From the NCBI GenBank assembly GCA_034766995.1, contig CM068321.1:13748026-13812025 (forward strand): a stretch of DNA of 64,000 nucleotides, written 5' to 3'. Each line of letters starts with the position of its first letter. Positions within the stretch are counted from its first letter, which is position 1. The notes beneath the pieces were generated by a model. That model had not been told where the DNA came from. It saw nothing but the letters and a program-made list of their open reading frames with translations, and did not search any database. Source of the DNA: Acanthacorydalis orientalis. Lineage: Eukaryota; Arthropoda; Insecta; Megaloptera; Corydalidae. Of this stretch, positions 1-13,561 are shown piece by piece. The translations under genes and the position numbers were made by a program.

Positions 1-48
1 TAAATATCAATGAATAAATTAATATATTGCAAGTCATTCTATAAAATG

Positions 49-139
<91 letters not shown>

Positions 140-354
140 ACATTATATATATTATATTATATATATATATATATATATACATTATGACATTTTCCTATTG
201 TGATCATTGATTATTTTATTTAAATATTATTACTTATAAAACCTATTAGATTAAAAAAATTGTATTAAGATTAATTAATATACCAAAGGCCTTTGTTATA
301 TTAATACAATTTTAAAATTTAGATATTTGGGACTAGATTAGGGTTATATATATA

Positions 355-418
<64 letters not shown>

Positions 419-745
419 TGTACATTCTTAAAAAATGTTTTTACTCTAATACATTAAACATAATGGAATTTAATAGTTGTATGTAGAAAATTTAGAATCC
501 AATTAACCGGTATGTTAATGTAAGACGAGGAATAGGTTAACATGTGTTTTTCATATACTAGGCATTCATAATGGCGTCCATGAGCTTACATGGATGATGA
601 GGATCGTTACATTAATTTAATGTAAATGATTTTAAGAATCAATCGTCATTAAACAATTTTTAAATCTTAAACAATTTAATAGAGTAATACATTTACATTC
701 AATACATACGTGTTTTACTGTGACGACTGATGGTGGATTATAAGT
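1..745. other. AT-rich upstream region of EMC1 with three TA-rich tracts
   Basis: No gene is recognised here. The stretch holds interrupted (TA)n arrays at about 54-179 and 345-415 and ordinary A+T-rich DNA. The part from about 420 to 745 has normal complexity and probably contains the promoter and 5' UTR of EMC1. A small perfect hairpin (TCCATG, 6-base loop, CATGGA) lies near 577-594. An in-frame stop at 728 bounds the EMC1 reading frame upstream. Confidence 0.5.
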
Positions 746-929
746 ATGGAATTACTGTGGTCACAATTGAAAATCGACAATATGAAAGGATTTTTGACGG
801 AAATACAATTTTATAAGTGTTTAATTATTTTGTTTGGGTTTTTTAATCTTTCATTATGTTTATACGAAGATCAGATTGGAAAATTTGACTGGTTTGTAAA
901 CTAATTTTTTATGTCAAAAATGAGTTAAC

Positions 930-1005
<76 letters not shown>

Positions 1006-4000
1006 GATTTATAGGAAGCAGAGCTATATAGGTAAATTGAAATTTTCACAATTTGATATATTATCGACATCAAAGAGGGTTATAATTGCCACAGAAGAAA
1101 ATGTTTTAGCTGCTTTGAATTTAAAAGCAGGTAAGTTAATATTTTAATATTCTACTTTAGTAGAAAAGTACAATTGTTTTGTCATGTTCTGCAAAAAAAA
1201 TAATTTTCATATTTTTAGGCCAGTTAATTTGGAGACAAGTTCTAGAAAAAGATGAAAAAGGTGATATTCAATTCTTACATTTAGAAAGTGAAGTTGTTTG
1301 TGTGACAGGCCCAAAAACAGGTCCATGGATAGTGCGTGGCTGGGAGCCAGCTACGGGAAGTTTGTTGTGGGAATGGTCGTTAGCATTATCAAATCCAGTG
1401 AATAGTCATCCAGTTTATTGGTTTATTTCACATGGAAGACTGATGCATATTGTATCTGTACCGGGTTCACATATCGAAGTTACTGGATATAATTTAAAAA
1501 CCGGCTTAAATAGAGGTTCTACTACAAAAATAACAGCTAATTGGGCAGATAATTCTTCAAAGTAAGTTTATTTAATTTTTAAAATACATACATATGTATT
1601 AATTGGTGTTAAATTCATAATTTAACAGTAATTCATTATGTAAAGAGAATGAATAAAACAATATGAATGATTATTATTGTTAAATAATAATTATTTTATA
1701 ATTAAAATAACTATTTCAGATGCGTATTGGCTTTACCATATTTTACTTGTATATCTAATATTTCTGGAGAAACAAAATTGTATGCAGTTAATGTTCTCTC
1801 AGAATCAAATGTAGTTAATTCACTACTTCTACATAGTTTGTACAGTTCAACAGTGGATATTTATATTTCATCAGTAGATGGCCCAGAACCAATGCTTGCA
1901 TTAACGCAAGGTCAAGTGAAAAAATTAGTTTCAATCAAATTAAATGGAATGCATGTTTCATCTGAAACATATAATGCTGATAGTAGTATTGCTGTAATAC
2001 CTTTTGGAGATAGTAATGTTGTATTGTCATTATTAAATGATGAGAAGGTAATTTTGTTTTTATCAAATGTCATAGTTCATTAAAAGTATATTCATATTAT
2101 AATTCCTCTTTAACTAAATAATGGATTCTTTTCTAGTTCTTGAAAGTGTCAGCAAAATCTCTCGAGACCGGAACAATAATTCCAGAATTAACAAGTGATA
2201 TGGAGATACCTAACACGTTAGGTGCAGCTCAATTATCTTCTGCAATTTGTAGTTCACGGCGTGATAAAAATACATCTTGTAGATTTATCATTAGTACTGA
2301 AGATTACGCCATTGTATTGTTGCAAAATCCAGGTCATACATTTTTCTAATTTACATATGTTCATTATATGATTTTTAGTGTTATTATACTATTATTGAAT
2401 GAAATTTAATTACAGCCAAAATATTATGGATACGAGAAGAAGCATTAGCCAATATTTTAGCTGTAGATATGTTAGATTTACCTGTATCTGAACATGATGC
2501 ATCAATTGAAACTGAATTTGATAGTGAAATTGGTAAGATGAAATGATTATGTATTTTATTTAATTCATTATGAACAGTAATTAATGTAGGGTATATTATA
2601 ACTGATATTTTTTTTCATCATTTCATGCTTACAGATCATTTAGGGGTGTCATGTGAGTATGTTGAATGAATTTTTCTTAGTGCTCACATTTTTCTTTATT
2701 GTTTTTAACTTTTTCCTATAACAAAATATTGAAATTGATGTTAATTCGGAATTAATTCCTTCAAAGAATTAATCACAAATATTCATAAACTTACTTGACA
2801 GTTTAATGAATTTATTTTACATCTAACATTCCTGATAATTATTAAAATATTTTATTATATTTTGTTGCTTTGTTTTAATTATGTTATGTATTTTGAATTT
2901 GTCTATAATATTTTTAACAGACATGTTATCTTACAGGGGACATTATTGGAACATTGACAAAACGTCTAACAAGTCAAATAAATCAATTACACTCATCATT
3001 AATGTCAATTCTTGGAATGGCGTCTTCGTCCCTTACATCAGGAGATTCATCTTTAGTAAGAGATGAATTTGGTTTGCATAAAATGGTGGTTGCTGTTACT
3101 GCTGCTGGAAAGGTATTTTTTTGATAAAATAAAAAACAATTTCTGTACACAAGTGTTCTAATAATGCAATAAATTAGTTCTATCTGTTTGTATGTATGTA
3201 TGTATAAATATGTATGTTTATGAACATTTTAACAGATATTTGGAATTGATACTGCAAATGGAGATATAATATGGCAAAGAAGACTAAAAAATATTATTCC
3301 ATATAATTGTGGAAATAAACATTGTATGAATTTATTTGTTCAGCGTACTACAAGACATTTTCCACATAATGCTCAATGTGCCATACTTGCCAAAGATAAG
3401 GTTAGATTTAGCATTATTTTTATTTTATCTTTTTTTTTAATACTAATGATTTTTTAGACTACAGGTGAAGGTGTTTTGTTTATGTTTAATCCAATTACCG
3501 GTGAACCTGTAGATGAGGGGTTCAAAAAATTAGGTTATCATGTAACACAGACTATGCTTCTTCCTGAAGGAAATTCCGCATTTTTGAGGGGGTTGGTTTT
3601 ATTGGATGCTCATGGTGCTGTTCATGTTGTACCTGAATCCACTAAATCAGTGTTATTGAAATTAGCACCACGAATTTACATGTTTACAGTTGATCGGGAA
3701 GCAGGAGTACTTACAGGCTATAGTTTAGCTGAAAGTACAACTGAAGTTAGTTAATATAATAAATAATATTAATTCAATTAAATTTGCTTAGTTGTAGTTA
3801 GAGTTTGTAAATAAAAGTGCACTGAATATAAAATTTTTTTAGAAGTTTACAGCAATACAAGCTTGGCAACTGAAATTAACATCAAGAGGTCAAAAAATAA
3901 CTCACGTTGTGAGTAAAAATCCTCTTGAACGTGTCCATTCCCAGGGTAGAGTTTTAGCAGATCGCTCCGTACTTTTCAAATATTCCAATCCAAATTTAGT

Positions 4001-5038
4001 TGCAATCGCCACTCAAGCATTAGATCCGGTTCATAAACGTAAATTATATTTTCTTTACATTACAAATAGTTATTTTTTTTATGAATAGTATTTAAAAAAA
4101 ACTTTTTTCAGATGTACTGAGTATATATTTAGTTGATGTTGTTTCTGGTGTTATTGTCTTCTCTATTGTTCATAAGAGAGCAAGACCACCTATACATTTG
4201 GTTCATTCAGAAAATTGGATGGTTTATTCATATTTTAATGATAAATGGCGACGTACTGAAATAAGTACTCTTGAATTATATGATGGTAAAGAACAAAGTA
4301 ATGCAACTTCCTTTAGTTCACATGTTTCAACCAGATTGCCACTTGTTGAAAGACAATCTTACATTATGCCAAGTACTATTTTATCAATTAAAGAAACAAT
4401 TACAGAAAAAGGAATCACAAATAAGCATATACTAAGTAAGATTTATTCAATATAATTAATTGAAATGTGTATTTTAATAGATTATTTTATTATTTATTAT
4501 ATTTTTTTAGTGGCTTTGGCAAATGGTGGCATTTTAGAAATGCCATGGATATTTTTGGATCCTCGACGACCCATTTCAGCCCCTCCTGAAGAAGGCGTTG
4601 TTCCTTATATGCCAGAACTTCCAATTCCTTCGGAAGCTTTCCTCAACTATAATCAGAGCATTTTTCAACCTCATGGAATTCATACTGTGCCTAGCGGACT
4701 GGAGTCCACTTGTCTTGTTTTTGTACATGGTTTAGGTATGTTAATTTATTACACATAATTTGAAAACAAGAATGTGTGGTTTCACTCAACAAATATTTTT
4801 AATTTTCAATTTATAATTCACACATTTTCTTGACATCGTCTTTTTTTTTTATTATATTCAATAAACATTTTTTGTAGATATATTTTATACAAGAGTGGCG
4901 CCATCAAAAACATTCGATGTTCTTAAGGAAGATTTTGATCATTATCTCATCACTATTGTCTTGGGAGTACTATTGCTGACATCATATTTAACTAGACAGT
5001 TAGCATCACGAAAGGCACTAAAACAAGCTTGGAAATGA
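746..5038 (+). CDS. EMC1: ER membrane protein complex subunit 1 (EMC1), 14 coding exons
   Basis: EMC1 is the largest, mainly lumenal subunit of the ER membrane protein complex, which inserts and helps fold multi-pass and tail-anchored proteins. Exons read by splice sites and phase: 746-891, 1015-1130, 1219-1561, 1720-2047, 2137-2332, 2416-2532, 2635-2652, 2937-3112, 3236-3400, 3458-3745, 3843-4038, 4112-4435, 4511-4735, 4878-5038. They give about 932 residues, close to the family's roughly 990. An N-terminal hydrophobic segment (signal peptide) precedes YEDQIGKFDW, followed by beta-propeller-type sequence (ENVLAALNLKAGQLIWR). The conserved C-terminal half includes HSQGRVLADRSVLFKYSNPN, VHSENWMVYSYF, LDPRRP and PSGLESTCLVFVHGLDI. 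It ends in one membrane segment (about HYLITIVLGVLLLTSYL) and a short basic tail. ATG 746 has an in-frame stop at 728; ATG 782 is an equally plausible start and gives a shorter signal peptide. A poly(A) signal AATAAA lies at 5175-5180. Confidence 0.95.
932..999. repeat. (TA)n microsatellite in EMC1 intron 1
   Basis: A pure TA array fills most of the short first intron and ends only about 15 bases before the exon-2 acceptor at 1013-1014. It therefore occupies the usual branch-point and pyrimidine-tract position. Confidence 0.95.
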
Positions 5039-7178
5039 TAATTAATTTTTCATTAGTATATTTACAGAATGTTTATACACCTTTCTAGTCAAATAGTAAT
5101 TTTTTATATTTCTGTACCATGTAAAATTTTCAAATATTTTTTCATTCCATTTTGTTCATATTAATTTTCAATTTAATAAATATATCTAAATAATTAAAGT
5201 TTAAAGCGTTATATCAAAAATAGTTTAATGGTGTATGAAATTTTATTGAATGAAAGAATGAATATATTTATAATTTATTAAATTTGTTGTGTTACTTATT
5301 TAAATAATTGTATTTTTTCAATACAATAATTTAAATAAGGTTCAATCATTTTGAACCAGAATTATCCGATTTTAATTTTCAGTACACGTAAGTTTCTGCA
5401 TGCACGTGTGTAAATATATGTATAGACACAAAGTAATATTAAATGATAAAAAGTCAATGCAGCAATTTGTAATTCAGAAATGTAATGCTTTTTTGTGTAA
5501 AACTCCTTTAATTACATGTTAATTTCCTTACGTATATTAGAATTTTACAATTTAAAAATTATTCAGTAGGGATAATATAAATTTAAAGATTTAAAAATAT
5601 TAAATTAATCACAAATTAAATTAGTAAGGAAAACAAAATCAAAAAAATAAAGGTTTTATTATCATTTCTTATTCTTCATTATTACAAATATCTGTACCTT
5701 GAAGTTTATACAATATAATTACAACAAAACTAATTGCTCTTATTTACACAAAATGTTTTAGCTCTAATTTTCATGGACTTCATCAATTACTACTAATTTC
5801 GGATAATCTGTTTTAAAATGATATTCATGCATATGTGTGTATATGTACATCCTTATATACTTATGTATGTGTATATTTATAATTGAAGTATTATGACTGA
5901 ACTTATAGGTGAATTATAATGTTTCAGTCAAAGCTAGGTAAATTGGATTTGTTGAATTTATTTATTTTTGGTGTTATACATACTCAATTGTAAAATAAAT
6001 TTTTACTTACAAAATTAAAGAAAAAGTTGGGATTGGAAAAATAGCCATAAATAGAATTTGTAATTGTTTTATTTCAAATAAACAGATTTTATTAAAATAA
6101 ATTTTAATTTAAAACGTTTTTTCTATCATTACCTTCATATACATCATCTTATTTATTTAAAAAATAATTCATAAAATAATCTATATTTTTTAACTATAAA
6201 GTTAAAATGTTTTATTCCTTTACAAGTAAATATATTGTTATCCACTCATTACAATAAAATATTTTACATAACTTTAACATTTTTTTATTTAAGAAAAATA
6301 TACTGCCATATCGACCTTTAATATATTTATGAATAGGAAACTAACTTTCAATAACTAAAGTCAATATATCTTCATGTGTGTTTTTATGAATTGTGTAATA
6401 CACATAAAAAATATGACATTTATTTTATGACCTATAACATCAAGAATAATTTTTAATCTAGATGTATTAAAAAATTATATATCTTATAACAACATAAATT
6501 GTTCTATTCAAGCTGATAAATAACATAATACACTTACATAATGCACTAAATATATTTAAAAAATGTATTTTGTATATTAAAGATATAAAATTTGATGGCC
6601 ATTTATATTTGAATTCAATGATAAAAAACTAATCAAAGGATCAATGGATTTGATTTTTCAATTAAACATGTATATAACACTATACACTTACATAATACAT
6701 ATATGTACTTTCAAATACATAGATATAGGATATTGAAACTACAACAGAACTACAATCAAAAATATAGATTGTTAAAAAATACCTAATTCATTTAAAACAT
6801 AAAAAATATAGAACTGAAAAATGTAAATGAATTTTAAAACAACCTTGTATTTTAAAATTTGCTATTTAAAAATAAAATTAATACTAGAACACAATGGAAG
6901 ACTTTCTTCATTTGGCAAATATGAAACTAATTTACAATGTTTAAATCATTACATTTTTATAATATGTAAATTTTACCTCAGTACTCTTCAAATGTATTAC
7001 ATTATTTTCAAGACTAAGTAATATAATCGTCACTGTAAAATGTATTAGTGTAAATAAATTTCAGAGAAAAAAATTATTTCTTATTTATATGCAAATATAC
7101 TTATATGTATTCAATGCAAATACATATTTTGTATATATGTGTGCATTTCTGTGTATACTGTATGTATGTGTGTGTATG

Positions 7179-7234
<56 letters not shown>

Positions 7235-7498
7235 ATAATTTTCATAAAAAAATATACATAAATATTGTAATGTATAGGTCAAATCACTTTTTTAAATCAA
7301 TAATAAAATATATGACTAGGAATCTATAAATCTAAAAACGGTGCTGTTGTTAAAAAGTGGAACCAACTTCAGAAAGACAATTCTAATACACAAAATATAT
7401 GTAAACATATAACATTTAACACATATATGTAAATGTGCACATATGTGTTCAATCATTGGAACAGTTAAAAGATGAAGCATTCATTATCAGTACAGATT
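5039..7498. other. Convergent 3' intergenic region between EMC1 and TAX1BP3
   Basis: A+T-rich sequence without a recognisable gene. It should contain the EMC1 3' UTR on the left and the TAX1BP3 3' UTR on the right, since the two genes point at each other. A short GT/TA compound repeat lies at about 7160-7235. The short open frames seen here have no family resemblance. Confidence 0.6.
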
Positions 7499-8619
7499 TT
7501 ATGTACTTGTTACACCTCGTCTTGCAACTAACATGTTAAGAATTGGTGCTCTATTTATATATGTTACTGCTTTTTTATGTGTTACCATAGTGAAGTCATA
7601 TCCATTACACTGTAGTATTTTGTCATGTGGCCGTAACCCTATAATTAAAAACAATTTGTAATAAACAAAAACAAATTACTTACTTATATAAATGAACCCC
7701 TTCTGAATCAGGTTTTCAATAAGTACTTTGAGAAAATTTCACATATGCAACTAATTTTTATAAAATAAAATATTTAAGTTCATTCTTTTTTTTAATAGTT
7801 ATTTTATAAAATGTAGAAAGGAATATGAACTCATTAAAAATTAAATACTATGTAAATAAATCAAAAAATATATTATCAGGGTTTAGGGGGTTTTGACATA
7901 TATGTATCTAATTATAAATTACCTGCTTTCGCTGCAGCACTATTTTCATGCACTTCAGTGACATATATACCCTGTAAAATGTTATTGAAAACAATGGATA
8001 TTACTTTTAGTAATTGTACAGAACATTTGCAAATATCATCAGTAATTAATTGCACTTAGTATTAAATTTCAAATTTAAGGCACTATTTACTTTAGGAAAA
8101 AGTACAAACTTAAATAAAATTCTATAGTAATCATATATGTTATTTAATTAGTTTTTATCGTCGGATTAGTTCTTAAGTTGGTTGGTATGGTCATTTATAT
8201 TATTCACTATATTTACACATACAAAACATAAGTAAACCAAAACCACTTAGCAATTACAGCTGATTAATTGTTGCAAAGTGTTCCATATATAAATGTATCT
8301 TTTTATTAATAAGTATTAACATTTTTAATAAATAAACAAAAAAAAAGCATAAACACAACCTCAAAATGAAATTTTAAAAAAACGTACATTGTCAGTATAA
8401 CCCTGCGGACTTTTTGTATAGTCTTGATCTATTCCACCACCGATTTTAAAGCCACATTTCATAGTACCATTTTCAGACTCTTTTCGTAAAGTAATGGGTA
8501 TCTGCAAAAAGTAAACCAAACATGTTTTACATGTTTTTAGTATATATTATACTTCAACTTACACTTAAACATTCCATTGCAGTTCCTGCCTGGTGTTGAA
8601 ATGCCATTTTTGCACACAT
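7499..8619 (-). CDS. TAX1BP3: Single-PDZ protein, Tax1-binding protein 3 / TIP-1 homolog, 4 exons
   Basis: A 119-residue protein made almost entirely of one PDZ domain. The vertebrate homolog (about 124 residues) binds C-terminal PDZ ligands such as beta-catenin and acts as a competitive, single-domain scaffold in the cytoplasm. Exons on the minus strand: 8619-8563, 8501-8388, 7971-7923, 7638-7499. All have GT-AG junctions and consistent phases. The carboxylate-binding loop is CGFKIGG (about residues 35-41), followed by GGIDQD. Later blocks are GIYVTEVHENSAAAKAGLRP, DKILQCNGYDFTMVTHKKA and LNMLVARRG. These match the family order: loop, GIYV strand, AG(L) helix, then MVTH. The first exon has two in-frame ATGs (8619 and 8607); the outer one is chosen, but the inner cannot be excluded. 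Confidence 0.9.
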
Positions 8620-8933
8620 TTTAAAAAGTTGTGTTTTTACAGATTATTTAGCAAATAATAAATACGTCAAGAATTTCAGTCTAACGTCTAAGCAACTGTG
8701 ATTCATACAAATGACTTCACACTCATCAAGAACCACTTACAAATCCAGTGGCTCTCAATATTTCATTTTATAATTGTATACAAAAAGGGCAGTAAAGTTT
8801 TCAAATCATTTCATTACCAAACTAAAATGAACTGAAATCAAAATGGATAGGGGAAATTTTATTTAAGTCATTATCATGAAAAAAATATTGTTTGTGGAAA
8901 AAATTATGATTATTTATCAAGAAAAGTACACAC

Positions 8934-9035
<102 letters not shown>

Positions 9036-11108
9036 GAATGGACAAACGTAAGAGTAAAACAAGGACGAATAAGTATAAGTTTGAAATTTATTCTAATTAT
9101 TCCACCTTTGTAAGTTCATTAACTGATATATCTTATTTAACAAATTATTGCCAATTAATAAAAAATAATTATATATGATGTTCTCATCTCTATTTTATAT
9201 AATAGTATAGACAATTATAACATTTTCAATGAAAAGGTTCACCTACAAATAATCAACAAATATATACTATATATTAGTTTGTTCGATAAATGAATGAATA
9301 TTAATAGATATTTAAAATACAATTGCCTTCTAGGTACACCACTAATTGCTGCATTTAGACTGTTTTTTTGGAACCAGTGCGATAAAAATTTTTAGATTTA
9401 AACAAGAAAATAGTTTCGTTTTAATACGTTTTTTTCTAAAATATGTCCTATTTTCACAAATATTTTTTTCTCCCACTCCATAAACTATAAAAAAATAAGC
9501 GATAAGGCACCGAACAATTAGATTTTTCTGTAATTTATTGCTTTTTTGACGCTAATATCGTCATCAAAATGCGCATAAGCAAACAATGAAACATGATTAA
9601 TAATAGTTTATTGAACATTTTTGAACAAAAAAATTGTGATTTATAGGGAGACAGAAAAAATAATTTATGGAAGTACATTTATTCATAGTTCCAGAACTAT
9701 ACTGTGATTTTCGGTTTTTCTTTTTTTTAAAGAAAATGTTTAAAGATGAAAATAAATGGTAATCAGAAACTGGACAATGTTAGAGTAATGGTTTTTCTAG
9801 AGTGCATTTCTTCACAACTATTGTCAATAAATGTCGGCTGTAACAGTTTAGCTTCGATTTAAAAGCTCAAAATGCACTGTTACTCGAACATTCTGCAATA
9901 TACACAACAAACCTTTTCGGACATAATCTGCTTTTGTGGAATGGTAATAGGGTTTGATCAGTAGATCAGCAGTTTGATTCGTTGCTTTTTCCTTTTAAAT
10001 TCACATATAAAACATATTTGCCATCGTTAGAATTAAATCTAAAAATGAAATACTTTTATAACGATTCAGTAAATATGTGTGTATATAAAGTGACTCAAGT
10101 CACGTTCCAATTGTTGATACAGGGCTTCTATGTAATTCGCTTGTCTCACATTTCAGGTCGTTTATCTATGTTTCAGATTTTCAATCGTTATCAAATGAGC
10201 TATATAATATTTAATCGCACAGCGCTTAAATATATTGGATTTATTTCTCAGCATGTTGAATTTTTATTTGATTAAATTACAATTTTCTTTTTTTAAAAGC
10301 TATCTATAGTCGTCCAAAACGTTCATCTAACTGGATAAAATAACTCAGAAAAATTCTAAAGCTTCCTTTGACGCTGTCTTATATTCATTGTATTTTACAA
10401 ATATTTTTTGTTGCAATTGTCTTTCGTTGTATTTAAAATTCATATATTACGCAATTCTACATAATTTTCACTCTTTTTCATATTGATTGTTTTCTTTTAA
10501 TTATTTTTTTCATTTTCTTAGTTAAGAGACAAACGAGAAATATTTGTGTAAATAAAAAGATTGAAAACGTAACTAATCGATATTAAATATAGAATAAAAG
10601 TACTTTATTACAAATCTTAATTGTGAATATATTCAATGAAGTTGTATTAGAAAAGAAAGTTGATATTCTATGAAAGTCTATCTAAGAAAAAATATTTACC
10701 ATTTACTTTGAAATGTAATATTAAAGAATGTAACATAGTTATGATTGTAAATAAAATTACGCTGACTTAGTAAGTTTATTAGGAAGAGTTATAAAAAAAA
10801 TTAGAGGGAAATTAAATTAATGAATTTGTTTATTATGCTGATAGTTCGTTTCATAATGTTTTCATTTTGAACATTGTTATACGAGTATAAATTATTTATA
10901 TTGAAATCTAGATCTTACTCTCTCAATGAGTATTCTTTTTTAAAAAAGAAATTCTATGAAAATAAATCAAAACTTAAAATGGTAAATAACACGCATTAAT
11001 GAAATCTATTATTATAATATTAACTTGAACTTTGCCGAGTAATTTGAAATGAATATTTACAGAAATTTGAAGATAAATTAAATATTTTCATATCTATATA
11101 TCTATCTA

Positions 11109-11110
<2 letters not shown>

Positions 11111-11184
<74 letters not shown>
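11111..11184. repeat. (TA)n microsatellite, about 74 bp
   Basis: Pure TA array preceded by a short TATC-type tract (TATCTATCTACC), which suggests a shared tetranucleotide/dinucleotide slippage origin. Confidence 0.95.
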
Positions 11185-11186
<2 letters not shown>

Positions 11187-11698
11187 TTTAAGTCATAAAA
11201 GATCAGTCCGAAATAATATAATATTTTCATATTTTATTTTCCTAAACATAAACTGGTAATATAATACGTATACTTCTCTACATACACGAGCATCTGGTTG
11301 CTATTATTAACGACTATTCATTTTTTTATGAATAAATATATCAAGTCATTTTTATTTGTACAATGATGCACATTATAAACATTCTCAATATTAATTTTAC
11401 AAATAATGGATTATATTTTAGATGTTCTTATCTACTGATTATATTATATCTGGAAAACCCGTTTTAAAATATTTATTCGTCTTTCAATTATATCGATTTT
11501 GATATTATTTAATAGTTTTGTATACTTTTAAATTCGAAATCGAATATGCATTAGAGTATGCAATGAATTAATAAATAATATTCTCGTTATTTGAATTTAG
11601 TAATTTAAATTTGTTTTGGGTCCTGGGGAACATCGGATAATCGCATTTTTAGCGAATTTTTGGACATTTTTTTTTAAATTCTTCTAATAAACAGGATG

Positions 11699-12060
11699 TA
11701 TGTAATCCGAATATAGTTGCTAAAGAGTCATTAGTACGAAATTTATCTTTTGATTTTTCAACAAGTGTATTTCCGAGTATAGAATTGGCGACGTTATATG
11801 GTGAATATCATATATTGCCGGTGGCATACAGCGCTGGATTTATTGTTAGACGGATTTTTTTTTTAAAAAACAAAATTGTGTGTTTTGTATCAAATAACTA
11901 ATATCTGATTATACAGATTCACTGTGCAATCAATTTATTGAGATAAAAGAGTATAAAGACGGCAAGACGAGCCTCATATATCCAACTGAGAAAGTGATTA
12001 CTGTCGGCAATACTGTCACTGTGATGAAGAATTGCTACCAGTTATTTAAAATATAGCGAA
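11699..12060 (+). pseudogene. Degenerate P-element/THAP9-like transposase C-terminal remnant
   Basis: Two short translated blocks in different frames resemble the C-terminal part of P-superfamily transposases. The first (about 11745-11850) reads roughly LATLYGEYHILPVAYSAGF followed by IVRR, where these proteins typically have a Y(V/I)AG(F/Y)(V)VRK motif. The second (about 11915-12045) contains KTSLIYPTEKV, resembling the GGLxYPSxxV block. A frameshift lies between them, and stops occur downstream. The rest of the transposase and the terminal repeats were not found. The family call rests on remembered motif patterns only. Confidence 0.4.
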
Positions 12061-13116
12061 CATATTTAAACAATTATCAGATGTTATCAACACTGCTGTA
12101 GATTTTTTTTTATGTTCAACTCATAATGAAACCATAAAGTTGTGCAAAATTAAAGGTGTTTGTTTTATCTCAATACCATTGTACTGAAAGCGTGAAAATC
12201 GAAAATTGGTAGATATCAGAAAGAAAAAAGAAAATTATTAAAATTAAATTAATAATAATCTTCACAGTTAGTCAATTCCTGCATTATAATATTGCAAATT
12301 CAAATTAATAATTCTGAGGTTGTTTTTAGCTATTTCGATATTTCTAGACTTCTGGAAATCTTTTCCAGACCGTACCCATTTGTTATTAAATGTTCGTTAT
12401 TTTTTGTTTATTATTAGTACTTATTTATTACTAATGTTTATATATTTATTATTAGTGTTTAGTTATGTATTATTAATGTTAAATATTTTTTTAAAAATAA
12501 AAAGTTACATACATAACTGCCTTTTATGTGAATTGTAAACGGCATCATACAATAGTATGGTTGCAAAAAATTTAAAACATTTAAAATATATTTACATCCA
12601 TTCAAGAATGTTTAATTTTAACATAGTTTTATAATAATTTTAAAGTAATTAATTTCTTATTTTATATCGAATTCATTACTTTAGAATTATTATAAAATTG
12701 TGTAAAAAATAAAATTTCTGAATGGGAATTCAAACCTCACGCACAAATAACGCGAGGTCAGTGCCATCTAGCACTGTCCAGCAGAATTAACACTCCGTAC
12801 CCTCCCCCCAAACGGTATTAAAAGATTTATTCATTGGTCACTATCTATAGTGAGTAGACAGTATAATATTTGACGCACAAGGTGAAAGGTATGTGATTTA
12901 GTTAATATTTAATGTGTTAATGTGTTTATAGTCTTTTTCTTCAATTAAAATTATGATACAAAAAAAAATAAAGTATGAATATAAATAATCTCGGTGAACT
13001 AAAAAATTGCGACTAACAACAATGTACTAAAAAATAAAAAGCTTAAAAAGAAATACTCAATTTTACTAAAAAATATAATCTATTTATTTATACACACACT
13101 ATGCACTGAACATACA

Positions 13117-13188
<72 letters not shown>

Positions 13189-13282
13189 TTCATTTATTTA
13201 TTTATTTATTTATGTATGTATGTATGTATAAAAATAATAATGATAATAACAAGAAAATGTATTCTACAGTATAATTTTTGTC

Positions 13283-13284
<2 letters not shown>
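12061..13284. other. Intergenic DNA with an unusual G+C-normal patch and a TA array
   Basis: Mostly A+T-rich. A patch at about 12725-12890 has much higher complexity and G+C, including a C-run (CCCTCCCCCC) and an inverted repeat ACTATCTATAGT. It may be a fragment of an unidentified mobile element. A (TA)n array occupies about 13120-13185 and is followed by a TTTA/TGTA tetranucleotide tract. Confidence 0.4.
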
Positions 13285-13342
<58 letters not shown>

Positions 13343-13346
<4 letters not shown>

Positions 13347-13561
13347 CCACATTCCTCGAAACTTTGTCCTGCGGACAGAGTAACGAGTATCTATGGTGAT
13401 GAGAAATGTTTGCTTTGTCAGCTGATAGGTAAGTTTAATTCATTAAGTTTCCGTTCTTAGGTATTATTTGTTTAAATATATTATGTTGTAAAAGCCAATA
13501 TAATTTTTTCTATGTTTTTTTTTTTCTATCTTCCCGTCAATTTGCACGGGCTATATACTAG
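13343..13561 (+). mobile_element. Helitron-like non-autonomous element, family A copy 1
   Basis: About 220 bp that aligns through most of its length with 18315-18540 (minus) and 60044-60283 (minus). Shared blocks include a CCACATT-CTCG start, CTTTGTCCTGCGG, GTCAGCT-ATAGGT, TTCATTAAGTTTC and TTAAATATATTATGTTGTAA. The 3' end is Helitron-type: a hairpin CCCGTCAATTTGCACGGG at 13533-13550, an 8-base spacer, CTAG at 13558-13561, then T. The 5' end is directly preceded by a (TA)n array at about 13285-13342, where copy 2 has TCTATATAATAAAA. No coding capacity. Confidence 0.75.
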
